Assembly (NCBI GenBank): GCA_963277665.1
Contig: OY728143.1
Coordinates: 538,938,394 to 539,002,393 of the forward strand
Direction of reading: 5' to 3'
Source: Viscum album
Taxonomy: Eukaryota; Streptophyta; Magnoliopsida; Santalales; Viscaceae
DNA: 64,000 bases
The notes beneath the pieces are model-generated. The model searched no databases and was not told the DNA's origin. It saw only the letters and a list, made by a program, of their open reading frames with translations. The position numbers were made by a program, and so were the translations under genes. This document shows positions 38,677 through 50,899 of the stretch, one piece after another. How positions within the stretch are numbered: the first letter of the stretch is position 1; every line of letters starts with the position of its first letter.

Positions 38677-40601
38677 TGAAGATTTCGGGAACAACAGAAT
38701 CTCTTGGGTGGATGTGCCCACTTGGCTTTCTGTCATTAGCACTGATGAATCTGAGATCAATACGACGATAAACGATAGTCTCCTTGGATCGAATAACAGA
38801 AATAGAAAAATAAGAAGAATAGTTTAGGAACCACAAATGAGGATTGTCACAGTTTGATTGTATTTAATTTAATTAATTGAAATAGAAGTAAATTTTGGGG
38901 TTCTTTCTCTATTGATATTTTGTGATCATGTTTCGTTGTGATTTGTCATTGCATCCCAAAATCCAAGGTTAGACTTCCTCTAGTGGTGATCCACACGTGC
39001 ACCACTTATCTCTGGATGTCGCCAAAGGGTTCTCTTGGTGGTAGCATGGAGAAACCTTTTTTGTGTTGTCTGTATTAGATCGTCTTGATCCGATGGATGT
39101 GGATGTCTGTCAGTCTTGAGAGAGTTTATGGAGGAAGGGGTTATTTCGGTCATTAATGAATTATCCATAATTTTTCTGCACAACTATTGGGGAAAAGTGT
39201 TCATGTTGTGAGGGAATTTATAATTGGGTTTCAGGTTATAGTCTTATGAGAATAAATAAATGCATTAAGAATTTTATTTAATTTATTGACTTTTATTGAA
39301 TACCCCCATGTCGAATAATTAATTCCTTAAAGTTCTCCCATATAGATTATAAAAAATATCATTTAATAAAACAATATTATATTCTCAAAACCCAGACTGG
39401 AAAAAATACATTGTGTGTAATCATTGATACATAGTATGTACTGGTTTTTCATAAAAAACTACACGACGTGTAATCATTAATACATGGAAAATACATGTTT
39501 TTCATTTTTTTACAAAATTAAAACTATATGGCATGTAATCAAGAATACATTGTATGTAAACAACTACACGGTGTGTAATCATTAATATATGGTGTGTACT
39601 TGTTTTCATTTCATTCTTACTCTATCATTAAAACTATTTAAGCTTATTTGAATAATTACTAAACCACATTATGGGAGTAATTTTTATTCTACTTGAGATA
39701 TTGAAATATTGTTAGTGTGTGACCCTATAGTCATCTTTCTCGTTGGAATTAGGTGGGCCTACCGAAAGTCCAAGATTACTATCTATAAATGGGTCATGGC
39801 TTCCAAGACAAAGAATTCGACTCCGCATTGACGTGTCACCTCATACGATTGCTTACTGTGTAATTTATTCCATTTGTCTGAATATCTCATCATGTAGGTT
39901 TCATGGATGTGTCATATTCCTATATGCTTGATCTGTCATTATTTGAAATCTAGAAATAAACTCGACTTTACACCATGGCCATAGAATTTCGGTGACAATT
40001 TTATTTCAATAAAAGGGAAAAAGATATCTACTTCCATAAATATGGAAGGGACAAATCTTTCATCGACATATCCATTAACAAAATTTCATTCGTGATGCAC
40101 CTAACATACCATACTTCCCACCAACTGTCTTCATGGTTGTTTTATTCAGAAATATAAGTCCCCGTGTCATGACATGACTTAATGATAATCTCTAGTCTAA
40201 GTACCATTACACATGATCATAGATAGTAATATCCGATGACACAAAGACAAGTGAAATTACTACGGGTAGGTCTGTTCTCATAATATCTTATCTTCAATAT
40301 TACCAAGTGAGAACTCCATGAGAGGGAGTCTCATCTTTTTACGAGTACTCGCACATGATGATCTGTATACTATGTGTCCTATCATAGTATATCATCCAAC
40401 CATAGGAATTTATTAATGAATATTTTTCTATAATTTCAAGGTTATAATCATAGCGGTAATCGTACATGACTTTATTAATGAAAAAAATATTCTCGAACAT
40501 TTTTATATCAAAGTCATGCGGAACAATGAACAATATATAATAAGTACATATTCATGTAATCAAAGTACATACAGTTGGTTCTCAGGAAACAAACTCTAAC
40601 A
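38677..40601 (-). repeat. 3' LTR of the copia element (1925 bp)
   Basis: Starts TGTTAGAGTTTGTTTCC on the minus strand (right edge 40601) and aligns with 46473-48390 over its whole length at a clearly reduced identity (about three quarters to four fifths by eye). Contains a cluster of ACAC/GTGT palindromes at about 39400-39610. The open frames at 38980-39183, 39743-39931 and 40339-40533 are not genes. Confidence 0.88.
39400..39610. repeat. Palindrome cluster in copia 3' LTR
   Basis: Repeated blocks of the type CTACACGACGTGTAATCATT followed by AATACATGG-x-TGTGTACTTG and TTTTTCAT. CTACAC-x-x-x-GTGTAATCATTAATA occurs at about 39460 and 39564, with degenerate copies at about 39408 and 39525. Matches the cluster in the other LTR. 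Confidence 0.7.
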
Positions 40602-40618
40602 AACTACCACTTTCACTA
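40602..40618 (-). other. Polypurine tract of the copia element
   Basis: Minus strand AGTGAAAGTGGTAGTT directly before the 3' LTR start TGTTAGAG. Position and composition fit. Confidence 0.65.
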
Positions 40619-40639
40619 GAGCCAACTTCCTATGACTTT

Positions 40640-41116
40640 TAGTCTATAAGACCTCACATGATTATCGTGTTTCTCCTATATCAATGCATTATTCAAGGGA
40701 TCCACCATGTTGTCTTCCGTGTAAATTCTTCTCACTACAACTTAACCTCTCTGAGAAAAATCGCTCAAGAGACGATACTTCCAATGTATGTGCTTTCTCC
40801 AGTGATGTGACCATGGATCTTTTTCAGGTTCCACCTATGTAGTATTATTACAATAGATTGTGATAGGATCATTTCTTTTAGGTACTACATCAAGCTCTTG
40901 GATGAATCTTCACATCTATACTGCTTCATTAGCTACCTCAGATCATGCTATATGCTCGGAATCTGCTGTAGAATCTACACCCACACATTTATTTGAATGC
41001 TTCCATCTCACTAAACCTCCTTTAATACTAAATATTTATCCATTCAGTGACTTCATATCATCTTGATCAGTCTGGAAACATGCATCTACATGTCCTCTAA
41101 TGAATAGTTCCTCATC
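40640..41116 (-). pseudogene. RNase H region of the copia element
   Basis: Follows RT in the same direction. Readable pieces are GHVDACFQTDQDDMKSLNGY, IFSIKGGLVRWKHSNKC and VDSTADSEHIA, the usual copia RNase H sequence blocks (GY-DAD, SGYVF, W-SKKQ, ST-EAEY). Several stops follow in the tail, which ends near the polypurine tract. Confidence 0.75.
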
Positions 41117-41990
41117 TCATCCATAAACCATGAACATATCCTTGGTACGCCTCAGATACAAAAGGATAGTCTTGAATTCCATCCAATGGAGGTCTCCCAG
41201 ATCAGCTTGATATCTTCCAACCACACATAATGCATAAGCAACATCTATCCTTGTAAATAGCATAACGTACATGTCTGACCCAATCGCAGATGCATAAGGG
41301 ATCCATTCCATTTTCATTCATTCATCATGTGTCTGAGTACACATTTTTTTGGAAGATGAATGTCATGTGGAACTAGAAACAATCCCTTCTTAGACAGTTC
41401 CATTATGAAACTCTTCATTATCATTTCAATGTATGTATTTTGACTCAGGCCCAGTATTCTGTTGGATCTATCATTATAAATCATGATTCCAAGAATATAT
41501 GATAAATCACCCAAGTCATTCTTAGAGAAGCATTTATCCAACCATGCCTTAAATGACTGTAAGTCATGTACTTTGGTTCCAATTAGTAATATGCCATCAA
41601 CATATACTATTAGAAAAATTGACTGCACATACACAGATCCTTTTTTAGATACAAGGCTCACATTCATTCTTAAAAAATCCAAATTCCAATACGGCTTCAT
41701 CAAAATGATTGTTACATGGACTTGATACTTTCTTTAATCAATAAATTAATTTCTAAAACTTCAATACCTTGTTGGAATCCTTTGGAGTCACAAACCCTTC
41801 ATGGTGTGCCATGTAGACATCTTTCTAGAGGCTCCCATTAAGGAATTATGTTTTGACATCCAATTTACAAATTTCATTGTCATTGTATGCAGTAATGGCC
41901 AATAAGATTGTAATGGATTTTATCATCATAACCAGTGAAAAAGTTTCATCATAATCAATTCCTTGATACTGCCTAAAACCTTTTACAAAT
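41117..41990 (-). pseudogene. Reverse transcriptase region of the copia element
   Basis: The N-terminal part at about 41990-41720 reads YQGIDYDETFS and LDVKT-stop-FLNGSL, then LIYGLKKVSSP. Two open pieces continue: 41703-41314 with SIFLIVYVDGILLIG, SKNDLGDLSYILGIMIYNDR and GLSQNTYIEMIMKSF; and 41317-41117 with PYASAIGSDMYVMLFTRIDV, then LHWMEFKTILLYLRRTKDMF. The catalytic YVDD has become YVDG, removing the second aspartate. Stops and a frameshift separate the pieces. Confidence 0.9.
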
Positions 41991-42499
41991 AGTCATGCTT
42001 TATAGGTGCAGACATGTCCCTGCATATCCAGTTTCTTTTTTAATAGAAACTTATAACCAATAGGCTTTACATCAAATAGGTGATCTATAATGATATAGAC
42101 TTGGTTTTGGTACATGGAATCCATTTTGTAATTCATGGATTCTTGTCACATGGCAATGTCTGTCCTGTCAACTACTTCCTTATAGGTAAGAGGATCATTA
42201 TTGAAAACCAATAATGAGTCACCATCCATGGTGACAAGAAAACCATATCATTCTGGTTTCTCACCTCTCTCATTATCCTATGAAGTTCTTTTGTCTCTGG
42301 AACAGATCATTCTTCCATGGGGCTTTGTGGAATCTGTTCTTGTACCAACTCATGTGTATCATGAGCCTCGACTACATCGAAGTCTATCTCACTCCCACTA
42401 TCTCATTTGGAGTTGTGATCCCCCTTAAGTAATATGGCGTGTCTTGAGACTTTATCCCTTTTATATATGGTGTTGTATAGGCAATATCCCTTTGTTTCC

Positions 42500-43300
42500 T
42501 TCCGATATCCTATAAAGATATAGTTTGTGCTTTAGGGTGAAAGATTGTTACCTGAAGAGGCCTTAACAAATGCCTCACTACCCAACACATGTAAATTTGA
42601 TAACATGGCATTGCATCCACTCAATAATTCATATGGAATTCCATTTATAGATTTAGTTGTTACTTGGTTTAGCATGTGTTCTGCTGTTTGTAATGAATAT
42701 CCCCAAAATGATAAAGGAAGACTGGCATGAATCATCATTGATCTCCGCATGTCCAACAAGGTTTGGTTCCTCCTTTCACTTACACCATTCCACTGAGGCA
42801 TTTAAGAAGTCAGTTCAGATAGAATCTCAAACTCTCGTAAGAAATCGATGAAGTCCTGATAACGATATTCTCCTCCTCTGTCTGAGTGGAGATTATTAAC
42901 CTTCATACCAAGATAGTTCTCAACATCATTCTATATTCTTTTAAAAGATCAAAATTATCTGAGTTATACCTCATTAAGTAGATATATCCATATTTATATA
43001 AATCATCAGTAAAAGTTATATATTATAAGAACCCACCCCTTGCTTCCAATAGAAATGTTCCACACACATCTCAATGAACTAATTCTAGATTTCCTTTAGC
43101 CCTTTCACCTTTCCCACTAAATGGGGCATCAGTCATTTTTCCTCGTAGACATGCATGACATAAACCAAGTGGTTTTAGTTCGAAAGAATATTAATACCCA
43201 TCTTGATGTAATTTTGTCAAACGTTTTAAATTGAAATGAACTATCTGGTGATGCCAATGTTGGGTGTGGTATGAGTCATGTGAATTTACATTTTAATTTA
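42500..43300 (-). pseudogene. Integrase region of the copia element
   Basis: At 43270-43020 the minus strand shows the pre-integrase block (TQHWHHQIVHFNLKRLTKLH, LGLCHACLRGKMTDAPFSGK) followed by the core start ELVH-stop-DVCG. The open piece 42801-42532 reads MPQWNGVSERRNQTLLDMRR, LPLSFWGYSLQTAEHMLNQV and PYELLSG, the typical copia integrase segment with the catalytic Glu (SERRN) kept. The middle is decayed. Confidence 0.88.
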
Positions 43301-43559
43301 TTTCAATTACATGGATTTTGTAGTCTTACACATAATGGTCGTTATATAAATGTTTCCTAACAAAACAAATGCTATCTATATAAAAGTAGAAACATTAATT
43401 TCGAAACATGTAGATGAATCCATCAGTATCTAATCTGGATACTAAAATATTGTTTTTGGTTAGAGATGGTACATAATAACATCCTTTTGATACCAAGACC
43501 ATCCTAGTAGGAAATATGAGGTGGTAGTCTTCGACACCTACAGCAGCAAGTCATGATCT

Positions 43560-43690
43560 GTTGGCTTCTCAAAAATCAACCTCACCTCAGTCAATCTTCT
43601 TGAATATACCTGGTTCCTATATTTGTATACAGATTTGAGCACCACAAGTAGTATATAATAACCAATAAGTATAAATATATAGATTTAATT
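43560..43690 (-). pseudogene. Protease remnant of the copia element
   Basis: Minus strand YWLLYTTCGAQICIQI matches the copia W-ILDTG-CGAHIC active-site block. The catalytic Asp is Tyr and the Gly is Thr, so the protease is dead. It lies between gag and integrase as expected. Confidence 0.6.
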
Positions 43691-43699
43691 CGATAACAA

Positions 43700-44384
43700 A
43701 TTCAACTAAAGCTTCCAATTGCATTGTTGGCTGGTTGTTTTTTTTCTTCCAGTGGACCTTCTTGCCACATGCGATACAAAAATCCTCCTATTCTCTTGTA
43801 TCCCTTTTGATCATACTTTTCCTGGAAGGCCTTGAAGAAGCTTCGGTCTTAAAACTCTCCTCATTCCCTTTCATTTTATTCACCATAATGATAGAATGAT
43901 TTTCACATTTCATATCATTGTGCACATGGAGATTATGTATAAGAATATCAGATAGATTCATCTCAATGTTGTTCATGTTGAAATTTACAACAAAGATAGA
44001 GAAGCTATGGGGGAGTGATGTGAGAATGAGATCAGTACCCAGTTCTTCAGGGAGTTTAAACCCTAGAACCTCCAGGCCCTCAATGTATCCATTGAGCTTG
44101 ACTACATGAAGCCCGGTTGGGGCACCCTCTCCAAGCATTCTCTGAAATAGATCCTTTGTGATCTCAAACATTTCTTGAATTTCTCTCTCCAGGTATAGAC
44201 CATAGAGGTGCTCGAGCATGCTATAGGAATCTATGTCTTAATAAGACTTCATGAGCTAACTAGACATTGATGATAGTATCAAACATTGAGCGTCGAGTGC
44301 ATCGTTCAAATGTTGATCATAGACTAGGAAATCTTCATCACTTCCCCCATGTGTAGAAGAATCCGGAAGTGAGGTCTCCATCAT
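43700..44384 (-). pseudogene. gag of the copia element
   Basis: Starts MMETSLPDSSTHGG at 44384. Two stops occur in the first 60 codons, then an open 143-codon piece (44219-43788) runs through EIQEMFEITKDLFQRMLGEG, LHVVKLNGYIEGLEVLGFKL, PEELGTDLILTSLPHSFSIF and VVNFNMNNIEMNLSDIL, the conserved UBN2-type gag of plant copia elements. A zinc knuckle is not clearly readable beyond it. Confidence 0.85.
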
Positions 44385-46455
44385 GTAATACGTTCATTCA
44401 GGGCATAGGATAACGCGAAGGCACCTAAAACATTCCTGAATGTTACTGCTAGGGAATATATAGTCTTTTTCTAGAATTGATCACAGAGAAAAGGTGGTTG
44501 ACGAGTTTTTCATATTTATTCTACAAATTAAAAGAGTAGATTTATTAGTGCTTTCTCAGTAACATTTTATGAGAAATAATAAAAATGAATTAATAAGTCT
44601 CCCGCTATTTTATCGAGTCCCAATATCCATCAACATTGAACTCAGAGTGTCCAGTTGCATTGACATTCTAGTGGAAAGGATTCATATTCCCCTTCGCATA
44701 ACCCCAATAATGGTTGGTCATGCTACTTGAAGGTATTTAGCTAAGCATGTCTTTTCAAACTTTGAGCATATCGTACCTTGATCTATTGAGTGGACTCCCC
44801 AATCATGAATTCCTGACATTGGTTTCCTCGAAACTTGCCTCCGTATTACAATAAGTCCATCAATGGATACTTATATTGTTGTAAAATTGTTTAATCGTCC
44901 CGAAACATTCATAAGAGTTTCCTTTATAAAAGGAATTTTCCCAACAAGGATTGGTCAAAAACATAGTTTTATTGAGTCTTAACCATAATCAAGTAACAGA
45001 AGGCATGGCCTGACAAAATATTTTATTTGAGGGATTTTATTCTTTATGTTTAGTTTTTCATTACCACATGCTTGTTAATATTAAGTGATGATTTCATAAG
45101 TGATTAACCATCTTATGATAATGTTTATCCATAGTCCAGTTTTTATTTTCATCCATCTTTGCATGCTTGTGTATTTCATGAATTATGTGAACTTGAAAGC
45201 ACATACATAATAATTAAAAAAATTCAATGAGATAGAAAAAAAATATGGAATGATCATGAGCATATATTGGTTATCGTATCTAGAGGTTTGATATGCTATC
45301 TGTAACCTTGGGAAAAACACATTGAACTAATGGGTTGTGTTTTACAACTCCCACCTGACCACCTTTTCATCTTCATGGGTTGGATTAGCCTCAACATTGG
45401 ATTTTCAACCTTCTCCACTAGCTTGGGAGATCCTACATTACATGGGGTTTACATTGAAGAAACTATGGGAACAAATACCCTACATTTTATTTTGAAGAAG
45501 TATCGTTGTCCAATGAATTTAAATTAAAAAAATTAAATGAAATTATACGCACGTACAAAGGGACATTGTTTTATCTCATGATCATATATAGCATGAAACC
45601 ACAATTATACATATTTCAAATTAAGATTAATTTAATTGTTCTACCTATTCATGATAAGTCATGCTTGAATTCAATTAATCATGATATTTATAATTAATCA
45701 ATACATTATCATTAAATCCGTTCTGAATTTCATTGAGATTATTCTCATCTATAATCCTTGTACAGGTCATTGTACTTTTAGAGGAAACCTGGTGATAATC
45801 CATTTATGGAAAGTACACATCATGCAATATAGCCTACATGCCATGTATTTTTCCCCTTTCATCCAAAGTACATGCCAGGGGCTTTGGCTTGTTTTCTATA
45901 TTTTGGAAACATTGTAGTACACTGTGTGTAAATTAATTTAACATAGCGTGTACTTCCTTGTTACACCGTTACCAGCCTGGAAATCCCATGTACGTGGAAC
46001 ACAACTTCTCCCTCTACATGGTTTCAGGTGGGCCAGATCAGACTACACGACGTGTTGATTTAACATACAAACCATGTATTCTAGTTCCACGTTCCATTTG
46101 GTTCTGGTCAACATTGTGTAATAAATACTTTGTCATACTCAATTCACACGGTGTGGTTTGGTGGACCAGTACCGATTCATTGAACATAAGTACACGACAT
46201 GTAGTTTTCACTACACACCTTGTATTCCTGTATTGTACAGATAGAACGATCATCTCATCCGGATGACTTATTCATTTATAATTTTATAAAAATTGAAATT
46301 AAATGTTCATTTCTGTTATCTGAAACAAGAAACAAGAGAGGAAGAACATATCTCTTTCATTGAGTTTTATAGAAGAAATTTCATGAATTTAATCAAATAT
46401 TAATGCATATATTATCAAAAAAATGTTAAATAACTATAATAATTGTTTTTTCCTT
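44385..46455 (-). other. Long untranslated leader of the copia element
   Basis: About 2.07 kb between primer site and gag. BARE/Angela elements are known for long leaders, so no extra insertion is needed to explain it. The part at 45900-46260 carries ACAC/GTGT palindromes (CTACACGACGTGTTG at 46040, GTACACGACATGTAG at 46190, CTACACACCTTGTATTCC at 46206) like those in the LTR. Open frames at 45330-46266 are short and not gene-like. Confidence 0.55.
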
Positions 46456-46467
46456 CCTCGGATACCA
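46456..46467 (-). other. Primer binding site of the copia element
   Basis: Minus strand TGGTATCCGAGG, a one-mismatch relative of TGGTATCAGAG over eleven bases, five bases inside the 5' LTR edge. Confidence 0.7.
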
Positions 46468-46472
46468 TTTTA

Positions 46473-48390
46473 TGGTTCAGGATATAGAGGAAGCTCGTGG
46501 GGGGATTTTCCCACTTACCTTTTTGTCATTAGAAATGATCAATCTAGGAGCAATACTATGATAAATTCTAGTCTCCATGGATCGAATCACAGAAATCGAC
46601 AAAGAAGAGGAATAGTTATAAAACCACAATTGAGGATCATCACAGGTTGATTATAATTTATTTAATTAATTGAAAAATAAGTACTTTTCTGGGTTATTTC
46701 TCCTTTGATATTTCTTATCTCGTTCGGGTGTGATTTTTCATTGCGTCGAAGAAGCGAGTGGTAGAATTTCTCTAGCAGTGATCCACATGTTCATCACTTA
46801 TCTCTGGACATCACTAAAGGGTTCTCCGGGTGCTATCGTGGAGAAACCTTAGCTTACATTGTCTGGCTTAGTTCATCTTGATCCGATGGAGGAGGATCTC
46901 TCTCGGTCTTGAGAGAATTCTTAGAGGAAGGAGTTCTTTTGGTGATGAGATAATTTTCCAGAATTGTTGTGCACAACGATTGTGAAAAAGTGTTGGGGTT
47001 GTGATGATATTTTTTATCAGTTTTGACGTTATAGAGTTATGAAAATAAAAAAATGTGTTATGAGTTTTTTTTATTTCATTTTCTCTTATTGAAAACCCCC
47101 ATGTCGAATAAATAATTCCTTGACATGTGACCAAGCATATTATAATAAATATCATTTAATAAAACAATATTATATCGTCAAAATCCTGATTGGAAAAACT
47201 ACACGGTCTGTAATCATTAATAAAGAGTGTGTACTTTTTTCATAAAAAATGACCTGGTGTTAATCATTAATATATGACATGTACTTATTTTTCATTTCAT
47301 TTCCTAAATGAAAACTACACAACGTGTAATCATTAATACACGACATGTATCCAACTACACAATGGTTAATCATTAATACACTGTGTGTACTTGTTTTCAT
47401 TTTATTATTCCTCCAAAATTAAAATGATTTAGGATTCTATGGATAATTTTTGAAGCAAATTATGGGAATAATCATTATTCTACTTGAGATACATGAATAC
47501 ACATAGTGTGTGACCCTCTAGGAATCATTCTCATTTTCATTAAGCAGGCTTTCCAAAAGTCCAATATTACTTTCTAGTAACGGGTCAAGGAACCCAATAG
47601 AAAGAAGTTGATGCCACATTGATGTGTCACCTCATACGAATCCTAACTGTGTAATTTAATCCCTTTGTCTCAATATCTCATATAGAAGGTTTCATGGTAG
47701 TGTCATAAACCTATATGCTCTGTCATTCTTTGACTTCCAGAAATAAACTTTTCGCTACAACATGGACATAGAATTGGGGTTATATTTTTATTTCAACAAA
47801 AGTGCCCGAGATATCTACATACACAAATATGGAAGGGACAAATCCTTCCTCGACTTATCCATTTACATCATGTCATTCACGACGTACCAAATGTACCCTA
47901 CTTCCCACCAAATATCTTTTTGACAGATTTCTTCAGCAAATCTAAGTGCGAAAGTCATGACATGAGTTAATGATAACATTCCAGTGTATAGATCATCACA
48001 CACACACATTTATATTAATATCTGATCACACCAAGACAAGTAGAATTACTAATACTGGGTATGTTCTCATAATTTCCTATCTTAGAGATTACCAAGTGCG
48101 AACTCCATGAGAGAGAGTCTCATCCTTTTATGAGTACTCGAAAATCACGATCTGTATACTATGTGTCCTATAATAGTATGTCATCCAAATGTAGAACTTT
48201 ATTTAAGAATATTGTTATCACATTTCAATGTTCTCATCATAGCGGGGATCTTCCATGACCTTATTAATGTAACAAATATTCCAGGACATTATTATGTCAT
48301 ATTAGTGCAGAACAATGAACAATATATAATAAGTACATATTCATGTAATTAATGTAAAAAAAGTGGGTTCTCTGGACACAAAATCTATAA
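46473..48390 (-). repeat. 5' LTR of the copia element (1918 bp)
   Basis: Minus-strand start TTATAGATTTTGTGTCC aligns gap-free with TGTTAGAGTTTGTTTCC of the other LTR, so the terminal TG has mutated. The other end reads CTGAACCA before the primer site. Contains a palindrome cluster at 47190-47400. Confidence 0.87.
47190..47400. repeat. Palindrome cluster in copia 5' LTR
   Basis: CTACACAACGTGTAATCATT at about 47315, CTACACGGTCTGTAATCATT at about 47198 and ACACTGTGTGTACTTG at about 47379, with AATACACGACATGTATCC at about 47335. Counterpart of 39400-39610. Confidence 0.7.
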
Positions 48391-48395
48391 AAAAC
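48391..48395. repeat. Target-site duplication AAAAC, right of copia
   Basis: Pairs with 38672-38676. Confidence 0.6.
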
Positions 48396-50392
48396 ATCGC
48401 ATAATACCATAGAAAAATTGGGAACCTAATCTGTCCTTTTTTTATAGATTCTATCAAAAATGAAACCAACAATGAAGGAAGGGGGTTCCAAAATCAAACA
48501 CCCAATTTTTCAACACTCAGTCTAATGGAAAACACATGTCGACATATACATCCATGAACATGATTCTCTTATGAAATCGGCCGATAGCAACACACACAAA
48601 ATACAACTAGTATTTGATAATGGTGGAATCATATGTCCATATATCAAACATGATAAGGTCCACACATGACTGTTGTGGCCCCATCATTAGTTCACACTCA
48701 TAACAAACATCAAACAACTGAGTATGTCATATGACTTGTGTAGTCAATGATAGTGGTATGGAGAGCCTATATATATAGTATTATATTATGGGATAGAGGG
48801 GGTTAAACAATAGAGTGTGGTGTTCTTAAATAGCATAGTGAACAAACAAGGGTACATGTTAAATTGATCATACCTCGAGTGTTCTATATCCACTGTAGTT
48901 GTTATTCCACCACTATATGCAAAATTGCAAACCTAACTCTTCTAACCCTCTATCGACCTCCACCTGAATGACCACACATAGTTTGTATTCCAATAAGAAG
49001 AGGTAAATCTTGATGTTGGAATCTACAATACCCATATGATCTGGTTGGATCATAATCATGTTATCCCGTCTATTGGAATGGATTTATAGATATGTACAGA
49101 ATAGTGTGATTCTTAACCAGACTACCTCAACCAAACTACTCATGAGAAACCAATGGGAAGTGATTACAATGATTTTCATGATCCATATAGATAAAACACA
49201 CTAGTGTAATGTCCATAGGTCAAGAACAATAGCCATTGTACCAATATGTATGGTAGGTAATCTACTGATGTTGTGTCCATATTATTCAAGACATCGATGA
49301 AACTAAATCCTATGACCTACAATTAACAACTCTGCCCATATATGAACCTTTCTTGTTCAACTATCAATGTAATAAACCTCATGAGTTCATCGGGTCAATC
49401 AACACTTCCTCCATTTGAACCATCTGATTCACTATAAATGTAAAATATGTAACAAAATTTGGGATCGAAGGATACACTGGCACATCACGATGCCTCACAT
49501 TGAATTCACAATCTTGGAAAGGAACTATGCAAAATAATATAACATCCTTGGTCTTGATTCCATGAAGACACACATACATTCATACAATCTAATGGTATAA
49601 TTAAACTTGTCTCTTGAAATACTTCATGTTTGAATAAGGGAACTCTCCATGAAACGCCCTCTAAATGTTGACTGATGAATCACTGGCCTCTTTCTAATAT
49701 GCAAGGTAAATTTACAACCATTGACGCATATCTCATTGCATCCGAAAAACATGAATGGTTACCCAATACTCTATGAGGGCTTAGATCATACTAGATATTA
49801 TCTCTAGCTACTCCAGACATCCCTCTTCTAATAAATTGGTGACTCATCGCTCATATATTTCCAAATAAAATCATTGAAAATATGACAATTTTCTCTTCCA
49901 TTAATCAACTTGTTTAATAGGATCAACCATCCAATGATTTACAATGATGTCCTAATGAACATACATAGACTAATCCATAAGAAAATGATGACCTCGATCA
50001 ATTGTTGAAAGTGGAACCATGATTTCATGATCCCAAAAGTAATTATTATTATAATTATGTTATTTAATTATCTTTTATCAATTACACTAATTTAATCAAT
50101 TTTAACATTCCCCAAACAACCAAATTCATGCATGAACACATGGAATCCTGATGTATGTAGCAATCACATGTCTCAACCCAAAATGAAGTTCCATATCACA
50201 TGGTAATTCAAAAATCTTAGAGTGTGTTCACTAGTCATGGGGGGCCAAAAAATACCATATCCTTGTAGGTCAGCCTAGCCTATGTAAAGAACCATGGGGA
50301 ACTGGAACTATTTCCATTCCAACACATTAATTCATCAAAATTACTTACCCTAAACTCCAACATATCTCTCAACCATCTCCTATGATACCACT
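48396..50392 (-). mobile_element. G2 interior part 2 (presumed protease/gag/leader side)
   Basis: About 2 kb between the copia insertion and the right LTR of G2. By position it should hold protease and gag, but no motif is readable. The open frame at 49379-49579 (minus) is short and unrecognised. Near the end, TATGATACCACTATATCACA (50379-50398) resembles the reversed primer site plus LTR edge, tentatively. Confidence 0.4.
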
Positions 50393-50894
50393 ATATCACA
50401 AACCCATCAGTCTAGGTCATCCACAATTTTGGGAGAGAGATAAGGACCCCCACCTAGGGCCAACCCCCACCCAAGTATCTCTTCCAATAAGCCACAGGTT
50501 GGGGACTACCACCAAGGGTATAATAATATCATGTATTGGGGAAATTAACCTCTATAAGAAAAAATACAATGATATAGAATGAATCAACAAAAATAGAAAT
50601 TATGTAATGTGTGTATATATATATATGAAAACCAAAAAACAGCCAACAATGCATGATTAAATAAAACTGATACGTATAAAAATCATCCAATGTAAGTTCC
50701 CAAAATAATATAAGACCAGTGATATAAAAAAATTCCAAATGGATAGGATTATAATGTTTATCATAGTCTGTGAAGACCACATTATATCAAAAAATTAGTT
50801 ATATATATGGTGAGCATACAAAAATAATCAGCAGTAAAAACCCAAGCCTATCTTGATTAAATAAAGAGAGATTAATAATTCACCAATGTGATAG
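50393..50894 (-). repeat. Right (5') LTR of G2, part 1
   Basis: Similar to about 32.39-32.9 kb (for instance around 50497-50600 versus 32471-32580). Split by the T1 insertion and continued at 62842. The exact left edge is uncertain. Confidence 0.55.
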
Positions 50895-50899
50895 TAGTA
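50895..50899. repeat. Target-site duplication TAGTA, left of T1
   Basis: TAGTA precedes the left LTR of T1 and recurs at 62837-62841. Confidence 0.88.

Larger units (their letters stand above)
38677..48390 (-). mobile_element. Ty1/copia retrotransposon, Angela/BARE-like, dead
   Basis: A 9.7-kb minus-strand element with LTRs at 38677-40601 and 46473-48390, primer site at 46456-46467, long leader, gag, protease, integrase, RT, RNase H and polypurine tract. Integrase lies before RT, which defines Ty1/copia. The RT wording (NDLGDLSYILGIMIYNDRS, RILGLSQNTYIEMIMK) and the leader of about 2 kb recall the Angela/BARE lineage. All genes are broken by stops. It sits in the old gypsy G2. Confidence 0.9.

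Noticed and set aside
50379..50398. Primer binding site of G2
   Set aside because: The motif is similar to the T1 junction, but the left G2 LTR shows faint similarity across the same stretch, where no primer site should exist; kept only as a tentative edge.
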